Assembly (NCBI GenBank): GCA_028279345.1
Contig: JANQNY010000030.1
Location: 62,001-126,000, forward strand
DNA: 64,000 nt
DNA from: Geminicoccaceae bacterium
GTDB lineage: Bacteria; Pseudomonadota; Alphaproteobacteria; Geminicoccales; Geminicoccaceae
Direction of reading: 5' to 3'
Shown: in pieces, positions 9,724 to 18,993 of the stretch
Position numbering within the stretch: position 1 is the first letter of the stretch
How the letters are laid out: every line of letters begins with the position of its first letter
The notes under the pieces: generated by a model
What the model was told of the DNA's origin: nothing
The model's database searches: none
Seen by the model: the letters and a program-made list of their open reading frames with translations, nothing else
Made by a program: the position numbers and the translations under genes

Positions 9724-10671
9724 GTGCTACCGGACAACCGCTTGGCGGCCGTCGTCTTCGGCCAGCATCACGAGCACTTGGCGCAGATCGAGCAGCTACT
9801 CGACGTTCACTTCGTCACCCGCGGCAACGAAGTACAGGCGGAAGGCGACGACGCGCCCGTCGCCCTCACCATCGTCGACGGCCTCTATACCCGTGCCGAG
9901 CGCGGTGAGGACATCGGTCCGCAAGAGGTGAAGGCAGCGGTGCGCTTGGCCGATCAGCCGCGCCCACCCAATGGCAAACCGCTCGAGACCGGTGCCATCG
10001 AGATCCGGACGGACAAGCGCGCGATCCGGCCGCGCTCGCGCAACCAGGCGAGCTATCTCATGGCGATGGCGGCCAACGAGCTCGTCTTCGGGCTCGGCCC
10101 TGCGGGCACCGGCAAGACCTACCTCGCCGTCGCCCAGGCCGTCAGCCTCTTGAAGCGTGGCGAAGTGGAGCGGCTGATCCTGTCGCGGCCAGCGGTCGAG
10201 GCCGGCGAGCGGCTGGGCTTTTTGCCGGGAGATCTGAAGGAGAAGGTCGATCCCTATCTCCGCCCGCTCTACGACGCGCTCCAGGAGATGCTGCACGAGG
10301 GCAAGCTCAATACCAAGATCGGCTCCGGAGAGATCGAGATCGCACCCCTCGCCTTCATGCGAGGCCGAACGCTGAGCCGCGCCTTCGTCATCCTGGACGA
10401 GGCGCAGAACACCACGCCGGCACAGATGAAGATGTTCTTGACCCGCCTGGGCGAGGGTTCGCGCATGGTGGTGACGGGTGATCCCTCCCAGACCGATCTG
10501 CCGGCGGGCGTGCCGTCGGGCCTCCTGGCGGCGACCACCCGCCTCGAGGCGATCGAAGGCATTGCATTGCAGCGCTTCGATCGCAGCGATATCGTACGCC
10601 ACCCATTGGTTTCACGGATTCTCGAAGCGTTGGATGACGACGCTGCCCTCGAGACCCGAACCGGCGCATGA
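9724..10671 (+). CDS. PhoH-family ATPase
   Basis: A 315-residue PhoH-like protein, a predicted RNA-linked ATPase that is almost always encoded next to ybeY. It shows Walker A GPAGTGKTYL near residue 125, Walker B AFVILDEAQN near 222, and sensor-type RMVVTGDPSQTDLP. The GTG start lies five bases after miaB. The last bases overlap the ybeY start as ATGA. Confidence 0.93.
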   Translation: MLPDNRLAAVVFGQHHEHLAQIEQLLDVHFVTRGNEVQAEGDDAPVALTIVDGLYTRAERGEDIGPQEVKAAVRLADQPRPPNGKPLETGAIEIRTDKRAIRPRSRNQASYLMAMAANELVFGLGPAGTGKTYLAVAQAVSLLKRGEVERLILSRPAVEAGERLGFLPGDLKEKVDPYLRPLYDALQEMLHEGKLNTKIGSGEIEIAPLAFMRGRTLSRAFVILDEAQNTTPAQMKMFLTRLGEGSRMVVTGDPSQTDLPAGVPSGLLAATTRLEAIEGIALQRFDRSDIVRHPLVSRILEALDDDAALETRTGA

Positions 10672-11180
10672 GCGAAGACCCACCAAGTCCTGACATCACC
10701 GTCGATGCGGCGTGGCGCGAGAGCGGCATCGACCTGGTCGCTTGCGCCAAGGCGTCGGTCCGCGCCGTGCTCCGGCACCACGGGCTCCATCAGGCCGACG
10801 TCGAGATCGGCATTCGCTTCGCCGACGATCCGACGGTCCGAGCACTCAACGCCGAATGGCGCGGCCAGGATAAGGTCACCGATGTGCTCGCCTTTCCTGT
10901 GACCGACACCCTCAGCACGCCGACGCCCGGGCAGACGTTCCTCTTGGGCGATGTCGTGCTAGCCTGGGAGACCTGCGCGCGCGACGCGGACGAGCTCGGC
11001 CGACCGCTCGCCGATCATGTCCGCCATCTCCTGGTCCACGGTCTCTTGCACCTCCTCCACCACGACCACGACACGCCCAGGGCGGCGCGTGCGATGGAGC
11101 GGCTCGAGGTGATGATCCTGGCCGATCTGGGTGTTACCGACCCTTATGCGGACCGCCCGCTTTGCGAGGAGACGTCATGA
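10668..11180 (+). CDS. ybeY: Endoribonuclease YbeY
   Basis: Zinc endoribonuclease needed for 16S rRNA 3'-end maturation and ribosome quality control. The 170-residue product carries the metal-binding motif HGLLHLLHHDHD from about residue 124. The canonical signature is HGxLHxxGxDH, so the glycine is replaced by histidine here while the three ligand histidines are kept. It overlaps phoH upstream and corC downstream by four bases each. Confidence 0.94.
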   Translation: MSEDPPSPDITVDAAWRESGIDLVACAKASVRAVLRHHGLHQADVEIGIRFADDPTVRALNAEWRGQDKVTDVLAFPVTDTLSTPTPGQTFLLGDVVLAWETCARDADELGRPLADHVRHLLVHGLLHLLHHDHDTPRAARAMERLEVMILADLGVTDPYADRPLCEETS

Positions 11181-12073
11181 TGCCCGACGAGGCGTCCGGC
11201 GCCCCCGGACCGGTCGTCCATCTGTTCCGGCGGTTGCGCGAGCTCGCCTTCGGCAGCGAGGCCGACAACGGCTCGCTCCGCGACACGATCGAGGAGCTCC
11301 TGGAGGACGAGGCGGAAGGCCTCAAGAGCGTCACCGAACATGAGCGCCGCCTGCTCCTCAACGCCCTGAGCTTCGGCGATCTCGAGGTCTCGGACGTCAT
11401 GGTGCCGCGCCCCGACGTCAAGGCCGTCGAAGTAGGTGCCTCGCTGGACGAGGTGATGGGTGCGATGCGCGACGCCGGTCATACGCGCCTGCCGGTGTTT
11501 CGCCAGACCCTCGATGAGGTTGTGGGCCTCGTGCACATCAAGGACCTCCTGCCGTTCTGGGGTGACGGCCTGGCCTTCAAGATGGACGACGCGCTTAGGA
11601 ACATCCTGCACGTGCCGCCATCGATGCGGGTCGTCGACCTCTTGATGCAGATGCGCGACACGGGCACGCACATGGCGGTCGTCGTCGACGAGTACGGCGG
11701 TACGGACGGCCTGGTGACGATCGAGGATCTGATCGAGGAGATCGTCGGCGAGATCCAGGACGAGCATGACCGGATCGTGCCTGCGCAAATCATCGAGACG
11801 ACCGAAGGCGGGCTCGAAGCCGACGCCCGCGTCGAGCTGGAGGACCTGGAGCAGAAGCTGGGCGTGGCACTGCTCGACGAGGACCGGCGCGATGACGCCG
11901 ACACCCTGGGCGGGCTCGTCTTCATGCTGCTCGACCGCGTGCCGGCGCGCGGCGAGATGATCAAGCATCCCGCGGGGCTCGAGCTCGAGGTGCTGGACGC
12001 CGATCCAAGACGCGTAAAGCGGCTGCGCATCCACCGTGCCGCACCGTTCTCGGTCGCCGAAGCCGAGGCGTGA
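11177..12073 (+). CDS. CorC/TlyC family CBS-domain protein (magnesium/cobalt efflux type)
   Basis: A soluble HlyC/CorC protein of 298 residues, linked in other bacteria to Mg/Co efflux. Two CBS domains (about residues 70-190) include SDVMVPRPDVKAVE and VVDEYGGTDGLVTIEDLIEEIVGEI, and a C-terminal CorC/HlyC transporter-associated domain follows. Membrane segments are absent. The start at 11177 is chosen because ATGA overlaps the ybeY stop and GAGGAG lies five bases upstream; an alternative TTG at 11162 has no such support. Confidence 0.9.
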   Translation: MMPDEASGAPGPVVHLFRRLRELAFGSEADNGSLRDTIEELLEDEAEGLKSVTEHERRLLLNALSFGDLEVSDVMVPRPDVKAVEVGASLDEVMGAMRDAGHTRLPVFRQTLDEVVGLVHIKDLLPFWGDGLAFKMDDALRNILHVPPSMRVVDLLMQMRDTGTHMAVVVDEYGGTDGLVTIEDLIEEIVGEIQDEHDRIVPAQIIETTEGGLEADARVELEDLEQKLGVALLDEDRRDDADTLGGLVFMLLDRVPARGEMIKHPAGLELEVLDADPRRVKRLRIHRAAPFSVAEAEA

Positions 12074-13605
12074 GCGCCACACGCGCATTGCGCTCCAGCT
12101 TCTTGCGTATTCCCGGCACGGTGCAGGCGGCCGTCGCTGGCGCCGGCTCGGTACTGGCGCTGCCACCGTTCGACTTCCTACCTGCACTTGCGGCCTATGG
12201 CTGGTTGCTGGCGCTGTTGCTCGACGCCTCGCGCTGGCGGAAGGCTTGGTCGCGCGCCGTCCTGTTCGCCTTCGCCCAAGCCGCTGTCGGTCTGCACTGG
12301 ATTGCCGTCGCGTTCACCGTGGACGTCGAGCGCTTTGGCCCCTTGGCGATCCCGGCCGTCGCCTTGCTCTGCCTGGCGATCGCCCTGATCCAGGGGAGCA
12401 TCGCGAGCCTCATAGCACTGCGCCCCTGGCGTTCACCTGCAGCAGCAGCGCTGATCTTTGCGACGCTGTGGGTGACAGGCGAGTTCGCCCGGAGCGTCAT
12501 CGGGCAGTTTCCGTGGAACCTCACGGGCTACGCCTTCGCCGACTGGTCGCTCTTGGCTCAGGCAGCATCGCTCGGCTCCGTCTGGTGGCTGAGCTGGCTC
12601 GCCGTCATGCTCGGCACCTTGCCGCTAGCCTGGCGTGCCCAACGGGTCGAGCGCATGACCTGGGTGGCGGCGACGCTCGTGCTTTTTGGCGTGCTTGCCA
12701 CCTACGGCCAGTTCCGCCTCGCGGCGCCGACGGCGCTTACGGACACGCGCTTCCGGCTCGTGCAAGGCGCTTTCGCTCTGGATCACGGCTTTGCGCCCGA
12801 CCGCCTGCGTGCCTGGTTCTTCCGCCAGCTCGAGCTGAGTGAAGGCACCCAACCGGTCGACGCGATCCTCTGGTCGGAGGGTGCCACCCCCTACCACCTC
12901 GAGCACGACGACGCCGCTCGTGCGCTGATCGCCGACACGCTCCGCGCAGATGGGGCCGATTGGCTGCTCACCGGCGGCGACAACTATGTGCGCGACGCGG
13001 GCGGCACGGTCACCGGGGTCACGAACAGCCTCTTCGCGCTCGGCACAGAAGGCCAAGTCGCCAGCCGCTACGACAAGGTCGATCTCGTTCCGTTCGGCGA
13101 GTTTCTGCCGTTCAGGCCTTTGCTCGCGCGCGTCGGTCTCCAGAAGCTCACCGCCGGCACGATCGACTATGTGCGCGGCGAAGGGCGCCAGACGATCGCG
13201 CTACCAGGCCTGCCGCCCTTCTCGCCATTGATCTGCTACGAGGCGATCTTCGCCGGTCGCGCGGCGGGCGAGCCTCGGCCTGACTGGCTGTTGAACGTGA
13301 CGATCGACACCTGGTTCGGGCCGACGATCGGCCCTCATCAGCACCTGGCGATGGCACGGCTCCGGACGATCGAGGAGGGGCTGCCGCTGGTCCGCGTCGC
13401 CAATTCCGGGATCAGCGCCGTCATCGACGACCGCGGCCGCCTACGCGAGCAAACATCGCTCGGCACGGTCGAGGTGTTGGACGTCACCCTGCCCGCGGCC
13501 GGCGCACCCACGCCGTTCGCGCGCCTGGGCTTCACGCCGGTGCTGGCTTGGATGGCGGCGTTCGTCGCGCTCGCGGCACGCATCGAGCGACGCACCCGGC
13601 CTTAA
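12070..13605 (+). CDS. lnt: Apolipoprotein N-acyltransferase
   Basis: Inner-membrane enzyme that adds the third acyl chain to lipoproteins. The 511-residue protein has six or so N-terminal membrane spans followed by a periplasmic nitrilase-fold domain. The catalytic triad is visible as Glu270 (LWSEGATP), Lys336 (YDKVDLVPFGEF) and Cys389 (LICYEAIF). The GTG start overlaps the corC stop as GTGA, and corC-lnt is a conserved pair. The possible substrate closest by is the small lipoprotein at 39781-40011. Confidence 0.95.
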   Translation: MSATRALRSSFLRIPGTVQAAVAGAGSVLALPPFDFLPALAAYGWLLALLLDASRWRKAWSRAVLFAFAQAAVGLHWIAVAFTVDVERFGPLAIPAVALLCLAIALIQGSIASLIALRPWRSPAAAALIFATLWVTGEFARSVIGQFPWNLTGYAFADWSLLAQAASLGSVWWLSWLAVMLGTLPLAWRAQRVERMTWVAATLVLFGVLATYGQFRLAAPTALTDTRFRLVQGAFALDHGFAPDRLRAWFFRQLELSEGTQPVDAILWSEGATPYHLEHDDAARALIADTLRADGADWLLTGGDNYVRDAGGTVTGVTNSLFALGTEGQVASRYDKVDLVPFGEFLPFRPLLARVGLQKLTAGTIDYVRGEGRQTIALPGLPPFSPLICYEAIFAGRAAGEPRPDWLLNVTIDTWFGPTIGPHQHLAMARLRTIEEGLPLVRVANSGISAVIDDRGRLREQTSLGTVEVLDVTLPAAGAPTPFARLGFTPVLAWMAAFVALAARIERRTRP

Positions 13606-13667
13606 CAGCTCCCCGACAACACGGCATAGTTTCGCGTTCCCAACGATGGGCGTGCCCGTTGCCAGCA

Positions 13668-14102
13668 GTGCCCCACCATATCGATCGCCATGTCGGCAGC
13701 CGCTTGAAGATGCGGCGCCTGTTGCTGGGCTTGAGCCAGGAGCGGTTGGGCGAACTCTTGGGACTGACGTTCCAACAAATCCAGAAGTACGAGCGCGGCG
13801 CCAATCGCCTCGGCGCATCGCGGCTCTATGAGGCCGCACGCGCGCTGGAGGTGGAAGTCGGGTTCTTCTTCGAGGAGCTGCTGCAGCCAGCTTCAGGCCT
13901 CGCCGAAGATGCGGCCCCGTACCGTGGATCGGCTGGCGACTACATACCCGAGGGCTCGGGGTCGCAGCTGGACGGTGGTCGCGATACGCTCGAACTCGTC
14001 CGCGCTTTCGAGCGAATTGCTGATGATGAGCTGCGTCGGCGGCTGCTTGACGTGGCGAAAGCGCTCGCCGACCTGGATCGGCACGGCCGAGGTGACGCTT
14101 GA
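13668..14102 (+). CDS. XRE-family helix-turn-helix regulator
   Basis: A 144-residue DNA-binding protein of the family found upstream of metK in many alphaproteobacteria. The HTH runs from VGSRLKMRRLLLGLSQERLGELLGLTFQQIQKYERGANR, followed by a region that resembles a small dimerisation domain (LVRAFERIADDELRRRLLDVAKALADLD). I chose the GTG at 13668, which gives the usual PHHIDRHVGSR N-terminus; the open frame extends to 13548 inside lnt without similarity. Target genes are unknown; control of metK is a reasonable guess from position. Confidence 0.85.
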   Translation: MPHHIDRHVGSRLKMRRLLLGLSQERLGELLGLTFQQIQKYERGANRLGASRLYEAARALEVEVGFFFEELLQPASGLAEDAAPYRGSAGDYIPEGSGSQLDGGRDTLELVRAFERIADDELRRRLLDVAKALADLDRHGRGDA

Positions 14103-14177
14103 CCCACCCACGCGTGACGCTCGATAAGCTCTGGCGCACGGCTCCCGGGGGCCGATCGTGAAGCGAAAGGTTGGACC

Positions 14178-15320
14178 GTGGCGGAGTATCTCTTCACTAG
14201 CGAATCCGTGTCGGAGGGGCACCCCGACAAGGTGTGCGATCGCATCTCCGACGCGGTCGTCGACGCCTATCTGCGCGAGCACCCCGATGCCCGGGTCGCT
14301 TGCGAGACGCTGGCAACCACCAATCGCGTGGTGATCGCGGGGGAGACGCGCGGCCCGGCCGAGATCCTGACGCAGGTCGAGGACATCGCCCGTCGCTGCA
14401 TCAAGGAGATCGGCTACGAGCAGGACGGCTTTCACCACGAGCACGCGAAGATCGACGTGCTCCTGCACAGCCAGTCCGCCGACATCGCGCTCGGCGTCGA
14501 CCGGGAAGGCGCCGGCGACCAGGGCATCATGTTCGGCTTTGCCTGCGACGAGACGCCGGAGCTGATGCCGGCGCCGATCCTGTACGCCCACAAGATCCTC
14601 CGCCTGATGGCCGAAGCGCGCCGCAGCGGGCAGGAGCCGAACCTCGGCCCCGACAGTAAGAGCCAGGTGACGCTGCGCTACCGCGACGGCGTGCCGATCG
14701 GCTGCGACAGCGTGGTGGTCTCGACGCAGCACGCCGAGGGCGCGCACCCCGACGACATCCGCTCGATCGCCATCAAGTACATCGAGGAGGTGCTGCCCGA
14801 GGGCTGGCTGCCGCCTCCGGCGCATCTCTACGTCAATCCGACCGGCAAGTTCGTCATCGGCGGCCCGGACGGCGACGCCGGCCTCACCGGGCGGAAGATC
14901 ATCGTCGACACCTATGGCGGTGCTGCGCCGCACGGCGGTGGCGCATTCTCCGGCAAGGACCCGACCAAGGTGGACCGGTCGGCCGCCTATGCCGCCCGCT
15001 ATCTCGCCAAGAACGTGGTCGCTGCGGGCCTCGCCAAGCGGTGCCTCATACAGGTCGCCTACGCGATCGGCGTGGCGCAGCCGCTGGCGCTCTACGTCGA
15101 CACCCAGGGAACGGGTCGCGTGCCTGAATCACGGCTCAGCGAGATCATCACCCGGCGCCTCGATCTGTCGCCGCGCGGGATCCGCAACCATCTGGCGCTC
15201 GACCATCCGATCTACGAGCGCAGCGCGGCTTATGGCCATTTCGGTCGCGAGCCCGACGCCGATGGCGGGTTCTCGTGGGAGCGAACCGACCTGGCAGCGG
15301 ACCTCCAGCGAGAGGCGTGA
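14178..15320 (+). CDS. metK: S-adenosylmethionine synthetase
   Basis: Makes SAM from methionine and ATP. The 380-residue protein begins [26 protein letters not shown] and carries [16 protein letters not shown] near residue 112 and [19 protein letters not shown] near 255-275, both MetK signatures. The start is GTG. I compared the 75-base leader with known SAM-sensing RNA motifs by eye and did not find a convincing match. The gene overlaps trmB by GTGA. Confidence 0.97.
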   Translation: MAEYLFTSESVSEGHPDKVCDRISDAVVDAYLREHPDARVACETLATTNRVVIAGETRGPAEILTQVEDIARRCIKEIGYEQDGFHHEHAKIDVLLHSQSADIALGVDREGAGDQGIMFGFACDETPELMPAPILYAHKILRLMAEARRSGQEPNLGPDSKSQVTLRYRDGVPIGCDSVVVSTQHAEGAHPDDIRSIAIKYIEEVLPEGWLPPPAHLYVNPTGKFVIGGPDGDAGLTGRKIIVDTYGGAAPHGGGAFSGKDPTKVDRSAAYAARYLAKNVVAAGLAKRCLIQVAYAIGVAQPLALYVDTQGTGRVPESRLSEIITRRLDLSPRGIRNHLALDHPIYERSAAYGHFGREPDADGGFSWERTDLAADLQREA

Positions 15321-16081
15321 CGGCGGACGACGCGGCGCCGCGGCGCACCCTCTACGGGCGCCGCAAGGGGCCCCGGCTACGGCCGAACGATCGCGCACGG
15401 CTGGCGGAAGCCCTACCCGAACGACGCCTCGTCTTGCCTGCCGCTGCGGATCGGCTTTCTGCGGCGGAGCTGCTGCTACCCGGCACGCACGCGCTCTGGC
15501 TTGAGATCGGCTTCGGCAATGGCGATCATCTGGTCGCGCAGATGCACGGCCATCCCGATGTCACCCATCTTGGTGTCGAGCCCTATCTGAACGGCGTCGC
15601 CAGCCTCCTGCGGCGCGCCGAAGCCATGGGGCTCACCAATGTCCGGCTCCTGGTCGACGACGCGCGGCTCCTGCTCGACGTGTTGCCCGACGGCAGCCTC
15701 GAGCGGATCGCCGTGCTGTTTCCTGATCCCTGGCCTAAGGCCCGCCACCACAAGCGCCGCATCGTCAACCGGACGACGGTGAGTGCGTTCGCCAGGCTCC
15801 TGCGCCCGGGTGGCGAGCTGCGCCTCGCGACCGATCACGGCGGCTACGCCACCTGGATGATCGAGGCGTTGTCGGCCGAGCCGAGGCTGCAGTGGTGTGC
15901 GGAGCGCGCGCGCGATTGGCAGAATAGGCCTAAGGACTGGCCGCCGACACGCTATGAGGCAAAGGCCCTCGCCGCCGGTGCGCGGCCGATCTTCCTGCGC
16001 TATCGCCGGGCTGGATCAGAGACTGCATGCGCGAGGGCTTGCAAGGCCAAGGTGACGTCGCCATTATCAAAGAACAAGTGA
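15317..16081 (+). CDS. trmB: tRNA (guanine-N7)-methyltransferase TrmB
   Basis: SAM-dependent enzyme forming m7G46 in tRNA variable loops. The 254-residue product begins with the family N-terminus [14 protein letters not shown], has the SAM site [10 protein letters not shown] near residue 65 and the diagnostic [17 protein letters not shown] near residue 135. The GTG at 15317 overlaps the metK stop. The last 20 or so residues (after FLRYRRA) run beyond the typical end of the family and stop just before a terminator-like hairpin. Confidence 0.94.
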   Translation: MTADDAAPRRTLYGRRKGPRLRPNDRARLAEALPERRLVLPAAADRLSAAELLLPGTHALWLEIGFGNGDHLVAQMHGHPDVTHLGVEPYLNGVASLLRRAEAMGLTNVRLLVDDARLLLDVLPDGSLERIAVLFPDPWPKARHHKRRIVNRTTVSAFARLLRPGGELRLATDHGGYATWMIEALSAEPRLQWCAERARDWQNRPKDWPPTRYEAKALAAGARPIFLRYRRAGSETACARACKAKVTSPLSKNK

Positions 16082-16086
16082 TCACC

Positions 16087-16111
16087 AAGTGGGCCTGGGG
16101 CCCGCTTTTTT
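16087..16111 (+). terminator. Rho-independent terminator/attenuator between trmB and rimP
   Basis: A 7-bp stem GTGGGCC (16089-16095) and GGCCCGC (16099-16105) with a TGG loop is followed directly by six T (16106-16111), and two further A-T pairs can extend the base. It starts six bases after the trmB stop and ends 15 bases before the rimP GTG. Position and U-tract fit either termination of the metK-trmB transcript or a leader attenuator for the rimP-nusA-infB operon. Confidence 0.8.
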
Positions 16112-16126
16112 GTTTCTGCTGGCGCA

Positions 16127-16669
16127 GTGCCGATAAACGACGAGCAACCGGAGGCCGATTTCGAAGCTCGCATCGAGGCGCTGCTTCGAGATGAGGTGGA
16201 GCCCATGGGCTACGAGCTGGTCCGGGCGAGACTTCAGGCACCGGGAAGGAGCACCTTGCAGGTGATGGTCGAGCGGAACGACCGCGGCACCATGACCGTC
16301 GACGACTGCGCGGCCGTGAGCGCCGCCGTCTCCGAGCGTCTCGACGAGGTAGATCCGATCGCCGCCGAGTACACGCTGGAGGTCAGCTCGCCGGGGCTGG
16401 ACCGTCCGTTGACGACGACCCAACATTTTCGACGCTTCACCGGACTGGAAGCTCGGGTCGAGCTCGACGTGCCGCTCGAGGGGCGTCGGCGCTTCACCGG
16501 GCGGATCGTCGAGGTGGTGGACGACACGGCAGGCCCGAACGTCGTGCTGACGGCCGCGGACGGCGAGTTCCGGCTGCCGTTCCGGTCGATTCGCAAGGCC
16601 AAGCTGGTGATGAACGACGAGCTGATCGCAGCCGGCCACCGGTGGTCGGAAGCAGGACGGTCGCCGTAA
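16127..16669 (+). CDS. rimP: Ribosome maturation factor RimP
   Basis: Assists 30S subunit assembly. The 180-residue protein shows the RimP N-terminal block LLRDEVEPMGYELVRARL and the conserved DDCAAVSAAVSERLDEVDPIAAEYTLEVSSPGLDRPL. The start is a GTG directly after the hairpin at 16087-16111. It is first in the rimP-nusA-ylxR-infB-rbfA-truB-rpsO-pnp order. Confidence 0.94.
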   Translation: MPINDEQPEADFEARIEALLRDEVEPMGYELVRARLQAPGRSTLQVMVERNDRGTMTVDDCAAVSAAVSERLDEVDPIAAEYTLEVSSPGLDRPLTTTQHFRRFTGLEARVELDVPLEGRRRFTGRIVEVVDDTAGPNVVLTAADGEFRLPFRSIRKAKLVMNDELIAAGHRWSEAGRSP

Positions 16670-16717
16670 CGAGCGGCGAGCTCTAGCGGACCGTTTGATT
16701 GAACGAAGGACGAAACG

Positions 16718-18322
16718 ATGACAACGCCAAGCCTAGGTCGGGTGGAGCTGTTGCGGGTCGCGGAGGCCGTCGCACAGGAAAAGGGCATCAGCCCTGACGA
16801 GGTGCTGGAGGCCATGGCGCAGGCCATCCAAACGGCGGCGCGCCGGAAGTACGGGCTCGAACACGAGATCGTCGCCGAGGTTGACCGCCGGACTGGCGAA
16901 ATCCGGCTCTACCGCCAGCTCGAGGTCGTCGAGACGGTCGAAGACACGATTCGCGAGCTGCCGCTGGACATCGCGCGCAAGCAGAACCCCGATGCCGAGA
17001 TCGGCGCGATCATCCTCGAGCCGCTGCCGCCCATCGACTTGGGCAGGATCTCTGCGCAAAGTGCCAAGCAGGTCATCGTGCAGAAGGTGCGCGAAGCCGA
17101 GCGCGAGCGTCAGTACGACGAGTACAAGGACCGTGTGGGCGAGATCATCGTCGGCGAGGTCAAGCGCGTCGAGCACGGCAACGTCCTGGTCGATCTCGGC
17201 CGTGGCGAGGCGATCATGCGGCGTGAGGACGTCATCCCCCGCGAGATGTTCCAGCCGAAGGATCGTGTGCGCGGCTATCTCTACGACGTGCGACACGAGC
17301 TGCGCGGCCCGCAGCTGTTCCTGTCGCGCACGCACCCGCAGCTCATGGCCAAGCTCTTCGAGCAAGAGGTGCCGGAGATCTATGACAACATCATCGAGAT
17401 CAAGTCGGTGGCCCGCGATCCGGGCTCGCGGGCGAAGATCGCGGTGATCTCGAAGGACAGCAGCATCGACCCGGTCGGCGCCTGTGTGGGCATGCGCGGC
17501 TCGCGCGTGCAGGCCGTGGTCCAGGAATTGGCCGGCGAGAAAGTCGACATCATTCCCTGGTCGCCCGACGACGCCACGTTCGTCGTGAACGCCCTGGCGC
17601 CGGCCGAGGTTTCGAAGGTCGTGCTCGATCCCGACAACCGGCGCATCGAGGTGGTCGTCCCCGACGACCAGCAGCACATCGCGATCGGTCGCCGAGGCCA
17701 GAACGTGCGCCTCGCCTCGCAGCTCACCGGCTGGGCGATCGACATCATCTCCGAGACGCAGGAGAGCGACCGGCGCAATGACGAGTTCCGCAACCTGACG
17801 GACATGTTCGTCGACCGCCTCAATGTCGAAGAGATGATCGCTCAGCTGCTGGCGACCGAGGGTTTCTCGAGCGTCGAGGAGCTGGCGGACACGCCGCTCG
17901 ATGAGATCGCCACGATTCAGGGCTTCGACGAGGAGATCGCGGCAGCCCTCAAGGAGCGGGCGGAGCAAACCCTCGAGGAGGAGGCGGACCAGCTCCGCGA
18001 GACCTGCGAGACCCTGGGCTTGACCCAAGACCTCGTCGACTTCGAGCCGCTGTCGGTCCAGTCGATCATTCGGCTCGGCGAGAATGGGGTGAAGAGCCTG
18101 GACGACCTGGCCGATCTCGCCGCGGACGAGCTCATCGACCTCTTGCCCGACTTGGGCCTGTCGACGGACGAGGCGGGCGCGATCATCATGGCGGCCCGTG
18201 CCCACTGGTTCGACGGTGAGGAGCCGACCGACGAGGAGGGCGTCGAACCGAGCACGGACGGTGAAGTTCCGCCGGCCGACGACGACACGGGCGACGGCGT
18301 CAAGGAGCGGGAGCCGGCTTGA
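16718..18322 (+). CDS. nusA: Transcription termination/antitermination factor NusA
   Basis: RNA polymerase-bound factor that modulates pausing, termination and antitermination. The 534-residue protein has an N-terminal NusA domain (residues 1-130), an S1 domain (about 135-200), two KH domains ([18 protein letters not shown] and [18 protein letters not shown]) and C-terminal acidic helix-hairpin-helix repeats around 365-500. The tail is very acidic. Its stop overlaps the TTG start of the next gene. Confidence 0.96.
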   Translation: MTTPSLGRVELLRVAEAVAQEKGISPDEVLEAMAQAIQTAARRKYGLEHEIVAEVDRRTGEIRLYRQLEVVETVEDTIRELPLDIARKQNPDAEIGAIILEPLPPIDLGRISAQSAKQVIVQKVREAERERQYDEYKDRVGEIIVGEVKRVEHGNVLVDLGRGEAIMRREDVIPREMFQPKDRVRGYLYDVRHELRGPQLFLSRTHPQLMAKLFEQEVPEIYDNIIEIKSVARDPGSRAKIAVISKDSSIDPVGACVGMRGSRVQAVVQELAGEKVDIIPWSPDDATFVVNALAPAEVSKVVLDPDNRRIEVVVPDDQQHIAIGRRGQNVRLASQLTGWAIDIISETQESDRRNDEFRNLTDMFVDRLNVEEMIAQLLATEGFSSVEELADTPLDEIATIQGFDEEIAAALKERAEQTLEEEADQLRETCETLGLTQDLVDFEPLSVQSIIRLGENGVKSLDDLADLAADELIDLLPDLGLSTDEAGAIIMAARAHWFDGEEPTDEEGVEPSTDGEVPPADDDTGDGVKEREPA

Positions 18323-18993
18323 ACGAAGAGCCGTTGGGGCAACATGACGACCCCGTTGTCGAGGTCGAGGCGCCCTCACGCCGCCGGCGACCGCGCCGCT
18401 GCATCGCCACGCGAACGGCACAGGACCGTCGCGGCCTCGTTCGATTCGTCATCGGCCCGGACGACCGGCTGATCCCGGATGTCGACGGCCGCCTGCCCGG
18501 GCGCGGTCTGTGGTTGAGTGCCGATGCCGAAAGGCTTAAGAGTGCGATCGCGCGAAGCTTGTTTCAGAAGGCGGCCCGACGGCGGGTCGTCGTCGACCCT
18601 GATCTCCCGGCCCGCCTCGAGGCGTTGTTGGCATCGCGGTGCCGGCAATGGCTCGGTTTGGCGCGACGCGGCGGCGAGGTGATCATGGGCTTCGAGCAGG
18701 TGGCGGCCGCGGTCAGGGCGGGCGACGTCGAGATTCTCGTGGTGGCCAGCGACGCGGGCCGCGATGGTCGTGCGAAGCTGGTGGGTGGTGGCGCCGAGAG
18801 CTACCGCTTGGTGGGCATGCTGGATCGATGGGAGATCGGGCGTGCCGTGGGACGCGAATCGTTGGTCTACGCGGCGCTAAGGCGCGGGCGCCTGGCGCAA
18901 CGGTTCTGGAATGACGCAGTCCGGCTCGCCGGGCTGCGCGGCGACGAAGCGTCGGTTCGACCGGCGTCCAAGGAGATGATTGAGACGGCATGA
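18319..18993 (+). CDS. YlxR (DUF448) and L7Ae-like fused RNA-binding protein
   Basis: A 224-residue two-domain protein. The first half is a YlxR domain (RRCIATRTAQDRRGLVRFVIG and GRLPGRGLWLSADAERL, about residues 25-95). The second half resembles the L7Ae/L30e/YlxQ fold (LGLARRGGEVIMGFEQVAAAVRAGDVEILVVASDAG, about 112-185). YlxR and YlxQ are separate genes in Firmicutes and commonly fused in alphaproteobacteria. It overlaps nusA (TTGA) and infB (ATGA), so it is expected to be co-translated with them. The exact role is unknown; RNA binding is a family-based prediction. Confidence 0.88.
   Translation: MNEEPLGQHDDPVVEVEAPSRRRRPRRCIATRTAQDRRGLVRFVIGPDDRLIPDVDGRLPGRGLWLSADAERLKSAIARSLFQKAARRRVVVDPDLPARLEALLASRCRQWLGLARRGGEVIMGFEQVAAAVRAGDVEILVVASDAGRDGRAKLVGGGAESYRLVGMLDRWEIGRAVGRESLVYAALRRGRLAQRFWNDAVRLAGLRGDEASVRPASKEMIETA

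Noticed and set aside
14103..14177. Possible SAM-sensing riboswitch before metK
   Set aside because: The 75-base leader does not show the conserved sequence blocks of the SAM-II or SAM/SAH classes that I could recognise; a covariance-model scan would be needed to revisit this.
16733..18421. A 562-codon minus-strand open frame over nusA
   Set aside because: It is antisense to the clearly assigned nusA and ylxR-type genes and lacks motifs.
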